DNA of 64,000 nucleotides, taken from Lewinellaceae bacterium (GTDB taxonomy: Bacteria > Bacteroidota > Bacteroidia > Chitinophagales > Saprospiraceae). This document shows positions 7,598 through 15,203 of the stretch, piece after piece. A model generated the notes under the pieces. The model was given only the letters and a program-made list of their open reading frames with translations. It did no database searches and was not told where the DNA came from. Where the stretch lies: NCBI GenBank assembly GCA_020636435.1, contig JACJXX010000002.1:310001-374000 (forward strand), read 5' to 3'. The translations under genes and the position numbers were made by a program. Every line of letters begins with the position of its first letter. Positions within the stretch are counted from its first letter, which is position 1.

Positions 7598-8458
7598 TTA
7601 CAATGCCTCAATTTCCTCCTCTGATAAGCCAGTATACAATTTTATTTTTTCTATCGGCTCATTGCTCTTCATCATCATCCTGGCGATCTCTAATTTTTCA
7701 TCCTTTCTCACTTTCTCTTCCGCCTCGATCTTCAAAGTTTCTGCAATGCTCGCCTGATACCTCAGGTTATCCAGATACCGCTGATAAGACTTGTATTCCC
7801 CTTCATCCATATTCACGATCTTCAGCTTTTCCTCCGCTTCTTTTAAGCCTTTGGCTTTAAACTCCTCTTTGATCTCGCTGTTCTTAAAGAAGTAAATCCA
7901 TTCATCCAGGCTGTCTTTAGCCAGGTCGTCAAACTGGTTTACCTTGATCAGGTAAATTTCCGGGTACAACTGTTCTATCGCCTCTTTTCCAAATAGCCTC
8001 TTCTGGCTTGGAGACAATTCCAGAATATCCTGCTTATGTATTCCTTTAAAAGAAGTTGTTCCCTTATAAACATAATCCTCTCCCTGGCCCAGGTCGAAGT
8101 AGATGATGTTAACGGATATGACTTTTTTGATCTTTGAATAAGGGTCGCCTTCTTTGATGTACTCGGTTACCGCTTTTGATATGCCAAACAATATCCTCAG
8201 GAAGTAATCTAATTCGTGGGAATTCTGAACTTCGATGATGATCAACTCCCCTTTGCTGTTCCGGACCAGCAAATCCACCCGGTTGAATTTTCCATCTTCG
8301 GCCTCCTTATTGCTTTCGCTCTCAAGTATGGTTTCGATCTTGATTTCTTCCCCGGTCAATTCGGTTAAAAATCCTTCCAGTATGCCAAAATTGGCCTTGT
8401 CCCGCAAGATCCTTTTGATGGCCCAATCAAATCTGATATGCTTTCTGATGCTGCTCAT
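7598..8458 (-). CDS. Rpn-family PD-(D/E)xK nuclease / putative transposase
   Basis: A 286-residue protein. The N-terminal motif RFDWAIKRILRDKANFGILEGFL is typical of the PDDEXK_2 (PF12784) group of Rpn recombination-promoting nucleases. The catalytic core is VDLLVRNSKGELIIIEVQ (D...ExQ). The C-terminal third is a charged coiled coil (IKEEFKAKGLKEAEEKLK, then EEKVRKDEKLEIARMM) ending in GLSEEEIEAL. Related proteins cleave DNA and often occur in many copies per genome, with possible defensive or mobile roles. A second member lies at 27862-28731. It appears intact; the promoter side has the 8538-8682 palindrome. Confidence 0.85.
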   Translation of the reverse strand: MSSIRKHIRFDWAIKRILRDKANFGILEGFLTELTGEEIKIETILESESNKEAEDGKFNRVDLLVRNSKGELIIIEVQNSHELDYFLRILFGISKAVTEYIKEGDPYSKIKKVISVNIIYFDLGQGEDYVYKGTTSFKGIHKQDILELSPSQKRLFGKEAIEQLYPEIYLIKVNQFDDLAKDSLDEWIYFFKNSEIKEEFKAKGLKEAEEKLKIVNMDEGEYKSYQRYLDNLRYQASIAETLKIEAEEKVRKDEKLEIARMMMKSNEPIEKIKLYTGLSEEEIEAL

Positions 8459-8537
8459 TTCTTTTCATTTGCTGCCTTAATTTAATGACTTTATATCAGT
8501 TTATCTAAACTTTTGAGTTCTTACTATTCCTTTTTAC

Positions 8538-8682
8538 GTAGCTATTTAGGTAGTCCGGCCCCTAACCCGGCTTTCTTGCCACGAAGACACCAGGACACAG
8601 AGATCGCACTAAGGCTTCGTGCCATCTTAGTGTTTTAGTGTCTTCGTGGCAAAAGCTTCTTGGCCAAACTAAATAGGTACCT
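8538..8682. repeat. Nested palindrome with TTGCCACGAAGACAC arms
   Basis: The inner arms are TTGCCACGAAGACAC (8576-8590) and its exact complement (8638-8652). The outer arms CTATTTAGGTA...GGCC (from 8541) and GGCC...TATTTAG (to ~8680) pair as well. Between the inner arms lie related words (CCAGGACACAGAG, TTAGTGTTTTAGTG). The right end overlaps the stop of the squalene-cyclase-like remnant. Sequences with GCCACGAAGACAC words are familiar from other environmental bacterial genomes (recollection, not checked). Confidence 0.6.
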
Positions 8683-8969
8683 TTTCACTCCTATCCTGAA
8701 CCTCACCCATATACTTCAACACCCGCAGCGCCCGCAGCGTATTCCAGCGGTTCGGTTTTCCCGCCTACAGAGATCCACTTAGGTTGGTAGAAGCCCCTGC
8801 CCCAGTGGCCGTTATCGTTCCTTTTGGCCAACAGCAGGGCCCCCCACCCTTCCTGTTCTATTCGCTGCCTCAGCTCTGGCCGGTCCTGGGAGAGCAAATC
8901 TCTGCATACCTGGTATTGGATGGAAACATCGCCCTGCAGGAGCCATTTCAGGATGATATCATTGTCCAT
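8669..8969 (-). pseudogene. Internally deleted squalene-cyclase/prenyltransferase-like gene
   Basis: From 8969 the reverse strand encodes MDNDIILKWLLQGDVSIQYQ and, further on, GHWGRGFYQPKW, the N-terminus of a terpene-cyclase-fold family. After YQPKWIS the reading breaks; one frame over, RWNTLRALRVLKYMGE, the usual C-terminus of the same family, runs to TAG at 8669. About 65 N-terminal and 25 C-terminal residues are thus joined with most of the protein missing. It is therefore a decayed gene rather than a short protein. Confidence 0.6.
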
Positions 8970-9070
8970 ATCTTTTGGCGCTTTTTTATCTGGTAACAAG
9001 TTACGAAATAGACGGCTGACGGGCACTGACAAATATTATCCCGGGGTGCTTGCCTCAACCTCTACCTCAA

Positions 9071-9213
9071 GGCTACCCTTCTAAGGTTGGCCAGTTGTCG
9101 GTTGTCGGTTGCGTTGGGCAGCCATGCGTTTGGCAGCCAGCAAGTTGCAACAACGGTCAACGAACAACAGGCAACGGACAACGACCCGTGTGACCAATGT
9201 TAGACAGGTAGCC
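9071..9213. mobile_element. Palindromic element, GGCTACC-end family, copy 1 (8-bp duplication)
   Basis: The left end GGCTACCCTTCTAAGGTTGG (9071-9090) and right end (9191-9213) are imperfect inverted repeats sharing the pattern GGCTACCnnTCTAAnnTTGG. TACCTCAA flanks both sides (9063-9070, 9214-9221), consistent with an 8-bp target duplication, although the surrounding CTACCTCAACC words weaken this. The filling is GTTGTCGGTTGTCGGTTG with its complement CAACGGACAACGAC near the right end, so the whole forms a long hairpin. It has the same ends as 27647-27771 but a different filling. Confidence 0.65.
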
Positions 9214-9347
9214 TACCTCAACCTCTACCTCAACCTCTACCTCAACCTTAAACCTCCCGTTTTTCCAATAAAGAAGCCCCCCTAAAACCTGCCCCGTCCC
9301 GCAACTGTTTTAAAGAATGGTAATCACCTCTCCTAAAACCAACGAAT

Positions 9348-11492
9348 ATGGCCAACCTGATCGCTGACATGCAACCCCAAACCACAGAATTGCTTCCCAC
9401 CCTTTTCCACCCCAAAAGCATTGCCATCATCGGCGCCTCGCGAGACGAGAGCAGCGTGAGCTTCGGCATGCTCAAAAACCTGCTGCTGGGCAATTTCAAG
9501 GGGCGGCTCTACCCCGTCAACCCCAAAGCAGACAGCATCCTGGGGCTCAAGGCATACAGGACCGTTCTGGAAATCGAAGAGGAAGTTCAACTCGCCCTTA
9601 TTGCCGTGCCCCGGGATGCTGTGCCCGGGGTTTTGGAGGAATGCGGAGAAAAAAACATCAAAGCAGCCGTCATCATCACCGCCGGCTTTAAGGAGATCGG
9701 CGAAAAGGGCAAAAAACTGGAGGAGCAGATCATCGGGATCGCCAAAAGCCACGGGATCACTTTTCTGGGGCCCAACTGCCTGGGCATCATCAACGCCGCG
9801 CCAGACGTGCAGATGAACGCCACTTTCGCCCGCCGCAAAGCCGAACGGGGCAATGTTTCTTTCCTTTCGCAGAGCGGCGCCGTCGGGGTTTACGGGCTGG
9901 AATACGCTGCTGAGAACGGCATTGGTTTTTCCAAATTCGTCTCCCTGGGCAATAAGGCCATGCTCAATGAAAACCACATGCTGGACCTGCTCGCCCGGGA
10001 CGCCTCAACCAAGGCCATTCTAGCCTATCTGGAAGACCTGGTTGACCCGCGGGCTTTCATCGACGCTGCTTCCCGCATTACCAGGGGCAAAAACGCCAAG
10101 CCTATTCTGGCGATCAAATCCGGAAGGAGCAAAAGCGGGAAACGGGCGGTCGCTTCCCATACCGGCGCGCTCTCCCAGCGCGACGACGTGCTCGACTTTT
10201 TATTCCGCCAGGGCGGGGTCATCCGGGTAGGGAGCATTGAAGAATTGTTCAGCCAGGCGCTTTGCTTGTCCATCCAGCCCATTCCTGCCGGCAGCCGCAT
10301 GGCAATAGTGACCAATGCCGGCGGCCCGGCCATCATCGCCGCCGATGAGGCAGAGCGGCTGGGCGCGGAAATCCCCGAATTGTCCGATGAGTTGAAGAAA
10401 AACCTGATGCAGGGACTGCCGGAGACCGTTAGCGTCCGCAATCCAATCGACCTGGTGGGCGATGCCGGGGTGGAACGCTATGAACACGCCCTGAAAACCA
10501 TTCTGCATTCCGGAGAGGCCGATGTCATCCTCGTCATCTGCACTCCGCAGATGATGACCGACATGGAAGAGATTGCCGGCCTGGTGGCCCGCCTGGCCGA
10601 TACGGCTCGCGAAAAGGGCATTACCCTGGTTGCCTCCTTCGCTTCTTTCGAGGAAGTGATGATGGAAAAAACAGAACGCATCCTGCGCACGAAAAACGTC
10701 CCCAATTATCCCTTCGTGGAGAATGCGGTGCAAGCCTGCGCCACCGCCATACGCTTTACGCAACTGCGCCAGCGGCCGGCCGGGCAGGTTACTGCCTTTG
10801 ATGTTGACAAAAAGGCAGTGGAAGAGGAACTTAAGAATGCCCGGGGTTCCTTCCTGAAGGGACCGGAAAGTTACCGCATACTGGAAAGTTATGGCATCAG
10901 CACGGCCCGCCACCGCCTGGCCACCAGCAAAGAGGAGGCGCTGAAAGCAGGCAGGGAAATTGGATACCCCCTTGCCGCCAGTGTGGTTTCTCCTGACATC
11001 ATCCATAAGTCCGATACCGGAGGGGTGATCCTCGATATCGACGATGAAGCAGAACTGGCCAAAACCTATGACAGAATCCTGGCTCAGGTTGCCCAAAAAG
11101 TGCCGGGCGCGCATATTGAAGGCGTATTTGTGAAGGAAATGGTGACAGAAGGGGCGGAACTGATATTCGGCGCGCAATACAACGAACACCTGGGGCACTT
11201 GCTTATGTTTGGCCTGGGCGGAAAATACGTAGAGGTCATTAAGGATGTTACCTTCCGCCTGGCTCCCATCACCCGGGAAGATGCAGAGGAAATGATCAGG
11301 GAAGTAAAAGCCTATGAAATGCTGAAGGGCTTCCGCGACATTCCTGCCGCCGACCTGGAGGCCCTGATCGAAGGGCTGCTCCGGCTGTCCCAACTGGTGA
11401 CGGATTTTCCCGAAATACAGGAAATCGACCTCAACCCGGTATTCGCCCAAAAGGACGGGATAGCGGTGGTCGATGCCCGCATGTTGTTGTAA
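9348..11492 (+). CDS. ADP-forming acetate/acyl-CoA synthetase (fused alpha and beta)
   Basis: A 714-residue protein. An N-terminal CoA-binding Rossmann domain starts with HPKSIAIIGASRDESS and includes TAGFKEIGEKG. The succinyl-CoA-synthetase-like ligase part has FLGPNCLG and the phospho-histidine region ASHTGALSQ. The C-terminal ATP-grasp half runs from about residue 485 (ESYRILESYGI...) through IHKSDTGGV to EIDLNPVF. This is the NDP-forming acyl-CoA synthetase layout, interconverting acyl-CoA plus ADP and phosphate with acid, CoA and ATP. The substrate (acetate or other acids) is unknown. The ATG at 9348 is preferred; a second Met at residue 8 is possible. Confidence 0.9.
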   Translation: MANLIADMQPQTTELLPTLFHPKSIAIIGASRDESSVSFGMLKNLLLGNFKGRLYPVNPKADSILGLKAYRTVLEIEEEVQLALIAVPRDAVPGVLEECGEKNIKAAVIITAGFKEIGEKGKKLEEQIIGIAKSHGITFLGPNCLGIINAAPDVQMNATFARRKAERGNVSFLSQSGAVGVYGLEYAAENGIGFSKFVSLGNKAMLNENHMLDLLARDASTKAILAYLEDLVDPRAFIDAASRITRGKNAKPILAIKSGRSKSGKRAVASHTGALSQRDDVLDFLFRQGGVIRVGSIEELFSQALCLSIQPIPAGSRMAIVTNAGGPAIIAADEAERLGAEIPELSDELKKNLMQGLPETVSVRNPIDLVGDAGVERYEHALKTILHSGEADVILVICTPQMMTDMEEIAGLVARLADTAREKGITLVASFASFEEVMMEKTERILRTKNVPNYPFVENAVQACATAIRFTQLRQRPAGQVTAFDVDKKAVEEELKNARGSFLKGPESYRILESYGISTARHRLATSKEEALKAGREIGYPLAASVVSPDIIHKSDTGGVILDIDDEAELAKTYDRILAQVAQKVPGAHIEGVFVKEMVTEGAELIFGAQYNEHLGHLLMFGLGGKYVEVIKDVTFRLAPITREDAEEMIREVKAYEMLKGFRDIPAADLEALIEGLLRLSQLVTDFPEIQEIDLNPVFAQKDGIAVVDARMLL

Positions 11493-11503
11493 AACCCTCT
11501 TAG

Positions 11504-11678
11504 TTCTACTTTGTTACTTTAACTGGAGCGCGGACCTCCAGGTCCGCGACAACCTGCTTCGAGCAGGTTTTTAGCAAACATTTGCCTTTTTTAGAGGCTG
11601 CCCGAGGCAGCCTTCGCGGACCTGGAGGTCCGCGCTCCAGTACTTGGGCCGGCTAAATTTTAAAGTAACAAAGTAGAA
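11504..11678. repeat. Inverted-repeat element with TTCTACTTTGTTACTTTAA ends
   Basis: TTCTACTTTGTTACTTTAA (11504-11522) is exactly inverted at 11660-11678. TTAG lies just outside on both sides, a possible 4-bp target duplication. The interior carries a palindromic GCGGACCTCCAGGTCCGC segment near each end and hairpins CCTGCT/AGCAGG and GGCTGCC/GGCAGCC. The layout (terminal repeat plus chain of stems) matches the 1939 and 5886 elements. It lies downstream of the acyl-CoA synthetase and might act as its transcript end. Confidence 0.7.
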
Positions 11679-11754
11679 TTAGGCTTGATAAATTTTTCAA
11701 CTCCCGGTTAGATACCCTTTCATTCCCGGCGTATATTTGAGGCGACAAAAGAAT

Positions 11755-11920
11755 TTGGACTTTGGACGAACCTAACGTGAAGTCGGAAGTCGAACACGAG
11801 CGAAGCGACTGACGAAGTAAATGCGAAGGCGGAAACCAGGCGCAAGACGCCCATTCGGAGCACATTCCGACTTCCGACTTCGCATTTCCGACTTAAAATA
11901 GGGTCACGTCCAAAGTCCAA
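11755..11920. mobile_element. TTGGACTTTGGACG element, copy 1 (8-bp duplication)
   Basis: The ends TTGGACTTTGGACG (11755-11768) and CGTCCAAAGTCCAA (11907-11920) are perfect inverted repeats. AAAAGAAT flanks both sides (11747-11754, 11921-11928), an exact 8-bp target duplication. The interior is AAGTCGGAAGTCG words on the left and ACTTCCGACTTCG words on the right, so the unit can fold as a long hairpin. Related copies are at 24387 and 59381. It ends 13 bp before the PhyH gene and so holds that gene's leader. Confidence 0.85.
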
Positions 11921-11933
11921 AAAAGAATCCGCC

Positions 11934-12761
11934 ATGGAAAAAACAACCACCGAGCTAAGCATTTTAGGCGAATCCTATACCCTGACGCCAGATCAAATCG
12001 CTTTCTACCGGGAAAACCGCTACATCAAACTAAAGCAGGTACTGCCCCCGGAGGTGTTAAGCTACTATGCCAACGTGATCCACGACAAGGTCAAAGAACT
12101 GAACACCATGCACCTGCCCCTGGCGGAACGCGACACCTACAGCAAAGCCTTCCTTCAGGTCATGAACCTCTGGAGGAAAAGCGAGGAGATCAAACGCCTG
12201 GTTTTCAGCAAACGCCTGGCCCGCATCGCTGCCGAGCTCATGGGCGTAAGCGGCGTGCGCCTCTACCACGACCAGGCCCTGTTCAAGGAGCCGGGCGGCG
12301 GCTTCACGCCCTGGCATGCCGACCAGTACTACTGGCCTTTGTCGAACGACAACGCCGTTACCGTTTGGATACCCCTGCAGGAGACTCCGCTGGCCATGGG
12401 CCCGCTGGAGTTCAGCGCCCAAAGCCACCGGCTGAACAACGGCCGCGGGCTGAAGATCAGCGATGAAAGCGAAAGGCAGATCGAGCAGATGCTCAGAGAG
12501 GGCGGCTTTCAGCACATTGTCGAACCTTTTGAATTGGGAGAAGCGAGTTTCCACTCCGGCTGGCTCTTCCACCGCGCCGGCGCCAATACGACGAATAAAA
12601 TGCGGCAGGTAATGACCGTGATCTATATGGATAAGGACATGCGCCTGAAAGCCCCGGAGAACAGCAACCAGCAGGCCGATTGGGATACCTGGTGCCCGGG
12701 GGCGGAGGTGGGCGAGGTGATTGATACGGCGTTGAACCCGGTGTTGTACAGCCCCAGTTAA
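11934..12761 (+). CDS. Phytanoyl-CoA dioxygenase (PhyH) family protein
   Basis: A 275-residue protein of the Fe(II)/2-oxoglutarate PhyH superfamily. The iron ligands are HAD in PWHADQYYWP (residue ~122) and the distal His in HSGWLFHRAGAN; an Arg following (MRQVMTVIYM) would bind 2-oxoglutarate. Also diagnostic are VTVWIPLQE and GPLEFSAQSHR. The substrate is unknown; family members hydroxylate acyl-CoAs and diverse small molecules. The ATG at 11934 is the first in-frame start after the palindromic element that fills its upstream region. It is monocistronic. Confidence 0.9.
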   Translation: MEKTTTELSILGESYTLTPDQIAFYRENRYIKLKQVLPPEVLSYYANVIHDKVKELNTMHLPLAERDTYSKAFLQVMNLWRKSEEIKRLVFSKRLARIAAELMGVSGVRLYHDQALFKEPGGGFTPWHADQYYWPLSNDNAVTVWIPLQETPLAMGPLEFSAQSHRLNNGRGLKISDESERQIEQMLREGGFQHIVEPFELGEASFHSGWLFHRAGANTTNKMRQVMTVIYMDKDMRLKAPENSNQQADWDTWCPGAEVGEVIDTALNPVLYSPS

Positions 12762-12818
12762 GTTTGCTCCTGCACTACTGGATATTTTAAATTCTCGTCC
12801 CGTTCTGATACACTTATT

Positions 12819-13288
12819 AGGGTGCTCCGGAAAGTCGAGTTTGGCGCTTTGATGGCCAAGAACGCCAACTTTTATTTGGATTCCACCCCCTGACCCCATG
12901 CGCATCAGGTTTGAATTTTAACATATTTTTGAGGAGTGCATTATGGCAAAATGGAACGCGGATCGGCGCGAATGCAGCGGATTGGCGCAGATCGGGGAAC
13001 CCAAACCCCCGCCACTTGGCCAATGCCAGCCTGGATTTTCGCGGATAATGGCCTCTCCGAGGCCGGAGCAAGCTCCCCAACCCGCGAAAACTCGCTGCAC
13101 CCGCGAAAACCCGCGTTCCATCAAAAGCGCTCAAACTCATCTTAACATATTAACCTGATGCGCATGCCCCCTGACCCCCGCCAGCGGGGGAAAACGCACC
13201 ACCAAATCGGAGTGAATGTCCCCCGCTGGCGGGGGATTCAGGGGGTGGACAAAATGTTCTTCGGCATCAATACTTTCCGGAGCACCCT
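12819..13288. mobile_element. 470-bp nested palindromic element
   Basis: The outermost arms AGGGTGCTCCGGAAAGT (12819-12835) and its exact complement (13272-13288) are flanked by CACTTATT and CACTTATA, a 7/8 match like a target duplication. Inside are three further inverted layers: CCACCCCCTGA-type arms, CATGCGCATCAGGTT (near 12897 and 13153), and ATGGAACGCGG arms near 12949 and 13112. A separate perfect stem CCCCCGCCAGCGGGGG (13174, 13218) sits in the right part. The left interior resembles 60831-60907. Open frames across it look like accidents of the words. Confidence 0.75.
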
Positions 13289-13343
13289 CACTTATAAACT
13301 GCTCTCTGATACACAATAGTGCCAAAATGTCCAGCAGTTTGGT

Positions 13344-14696
13344 TTACTCCTTTCCGGCTCTCAACTCCTCCTGCCGTTGCTGGTATTCCTCCTCCGACAG
13401 CTCGCCGGCCCGCCACTGCTTTTCCAGCCGGTTGAGTTGCTCCAGCAGATCGGACTGATCTTGTTCCACCACCTCCAGCCATTCCGTGCTGGGCGGGGGC
13501 AGTTCTTTGGCCAGCCGAAAGCCATTTTCCTTAAACTTCCCGAAAGCGGATTGAACGCGCAGGTAGGCCAGGTCGTCGTGGGTGTTGATCCGCTCGGGGT
13601 TGCTGAGCCCGAATGCCACCGCTACATCGAGGTGAGACAATGCTTTTTCTGCTTCTTCATTGATCGAATAACAACAGGCCAGCAGAAAGTGCGCTTCCGG
13701 GTCGTCGTACTTGATTTCGATGGCTTTGATCAGGTTTTCAATGGCGCCGTCGTAATCGTAATTCTGGTACGCTGCTATGCCTTTTTCCCGATACTGTTCG
13801 AACTGACGCTCCAATATCTGCTTGGGGTGCGGACTTTCCGCCTCTTGTTTTTGAACCGCTGCCTGCTTCTCCGCCTGCGCTATTTCATTGTACTTTTCAT
13901 CGAAAGCCGCCCTGGGCATCACCAGGAAGGCGATAAAATCGATGAAGCCAATAATAGCCGGTATACCCAGGAATCTTCCCAGGCTGGGAACGGCGAAGTT
14001 GGCCAGAAAGAAAAAGGCCAGAAACAGGATTCCGATTTTTTGCTGCCCCAGGTAAAAGCGGTGGGCGCCAAAAATGCCGAATAACAGGGCCAGAATCGCC
14101 GCCACCCACTTGCTTTTCCTGCCCCTTTTTTTTGGTGCCCCCCGTGGTTTTTCTGCAACAGGAGCAGCCTGCCATTCGTATTCCGGAACGTTGACGCCGG
14201 CGTTGGCGATGGCAAAAACCGAGACCTCCTGCTGTATGTTCTTCAGCTGAAATGCCCCGAGCGGCCTGGCTTTCAGGCGGCTGTGGTTTTTAATGTCGTC
14301 GTAGGCTTTCCCGGAAATGAAGACGCCTCCCGGCACGCAGAGGGATTCGATGCGGGCGGCCACGTTCACCCCGTCGCCATACACTTCCTCCTGGTCAAAA
14401 GTAATGTCGCCGGTGTGGATGCCAATGCGGATCGGCACCTGGGGTTCCTTCTTCAAGGCTTGCTGCAAGGCCACGCCGCATTCCACCGCTGAAACGGCGC
14501 TGGGAAAAATGCTGAGCGTACCGTCGCCGTAATACTGCAATATTTTCCCTTCAAACCGCTCGTGCAACCGCTGGAACACCTCGCGGTGCCGCACCCTGAG
14601 GCGGTTGGCGATCTCCTCATTCTTCTGCATCATGGAAGAATAGCCCACGATATCTGTAAACATAATGGCCGCTAACCGGCGTTGCTTGGTTCTCAT
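13344..14696 (-). CDS. Class III adenylate/guanylate cyclase with TM2 and TPR domains
   Basis: A 450-residue protein. Residues ~1-170 form a class III nucleotidyl cyclase homology domain with metal-binding IMFTDIVGYSS, YYGDGTLSIF, and GDGVNVAARIE carrying the catalytic Asn and Arg; these look intact. Next comes a linker rich in K/R (GAPKKRGRKSKW), then a TM2 domain (GIFGAHRFYLGQ with two hydrophobic segments, ~200-265). The C-terminal part has TPR-like repeats (YQNYDYDGAIENLIKAIEI) and a short coiled region with EEEYQQRQEELRAG. It likely makes cAMP or another cyclic nucleotide at the inner membrane; the product is not known. Confidence 0.85.
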   Translation of the reverse strand: MRTKQRRLAAIMFTDIVGYSSMMQKNEEIANRLRVRHREVFQRLHERFEGKILQYYGDGTLSIFPSAVSAVECGVALQQALKKEPQVPIRIGIHTGDITFDQEEVYGDGVNVAARIESLCVPGGVFISGKAYDDIKNHSRLKARPLGAFQLKNIQQEVSVFAIANAGVNVPEYEWQAAPVAEKPRGAPKKRGRKSKWVAAILALLFGIFGAHRFYLGQQKIGILFLAFFFLANFAVPSLGRFLGIPAIIGFIDFIAFLVMPRAAFDEKYNEIAQAEKQAAVQKQEAESPHPKQILERQFEQYREKGIAAYQNYDYDGAIENLIKAIEIKYDDPEAHFLLACCYSINEEAEKALSHLDVAVAFGLSNPERINTHDDLAYLRVQSAFGKFKENGFRLAKELPPPSTEWLEVVEQDQSDLLEQLNRLEKQWRAGELSEEEYQQRQEELRAGKE

Positions 14697-14838
14697 CTCA
14701 ATGGTTTATGGACCGGGGGTTATGCAAAAAAGGTTATCGCGTTTTTTTGCCCGGAATTAAATTCTGCCCTCCGCCAGAAGTCCGAGCGCAATGGAAAATT
14801 GCACCCCGACAACGCGGCCGGCAATAAAACGAAATTGG

Positions 14839-14865
14839 GGCCTGTTTTTTGAAACAGGCCTTTTT
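14839..14865 (+). terminator. Rho-independent terminator-like hairpin
   Basis: The stem GGCCTGTTT/AAACAGGCC (14839-14860) is followed by TTTTT on the + strand. No + strand gene lies immediately upstream, so its user is unclear; it may simply form part of a double hairpin barrier with the one at 14891. Confidence 0.5.
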
Positions 14866-14890
14866 CCACAACCCCAGGTAATAAAGAAAC

Positions 14891-14931
14891 AAAAAAGTGG
14901 CTGGAACTTTTCAGTTGCCAGCCACTTTTTT
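14891..14931. terminator. Bidirectional terminator hairpin
   Basis: AAAAAAGTGGCTGG (14891-14904) pairs with CCAGCCACTTTTTT (14918-14931), giving a strong stem with T-runs in both directions. Read leftward, it lies between the IPTL-CTERM gene (ends 15204) and the cyclase gene (starts 14696) and so probably ends the IPTL-CTERM transcript. Confidence 0.75.
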
Positions 14932-14965
14932 GTTTGGCCCTAAGACCTATGCGGGTTAGCAAGCC

Positions 14966-15175
14966 CCCGTACACCGTACACCCCGTACACCGTACGAGGC
15001 GGAATGGCTATATGGTTGCATTGTTGTCGCTGCCATCCCGTACACCGACAGGCTCCCTTCGTCCCGTACACCGTACACCACGTACTTCGTACATCCCGTA
15101 CACCGTACATCCCGTACACCGTACATCCCGTACACCGTACATCCCGTACATCGTACACCCCGTACACCGTACACC
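14966..15175. repeat. CGTACACC word-repeat array
   Basis: About 200 bases of CCGTACAC/CCGTACAT/CCCGTACA words, in the middle with a 16-base super-period (CCCGTACACCGTACAT). All three frames on both strands stay open for long runs, a sign of non-coding repetition. GTAC itself is palindromic, so short stems are possible. The same words recur at 27683-27735 (inside a palindromic element) and at 63811-64000. Confidence 0.75.
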
Positions 15176-15203
15176 ATCCTACGTCCTCCCACGGAAGCTT
15201 TCC

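Noticed and set aside
14966..15175. Possible CRISPR array (repeating words)
   Set aside because: No spacers of constant length, words too short and degenerate, and no cas genes in the window.
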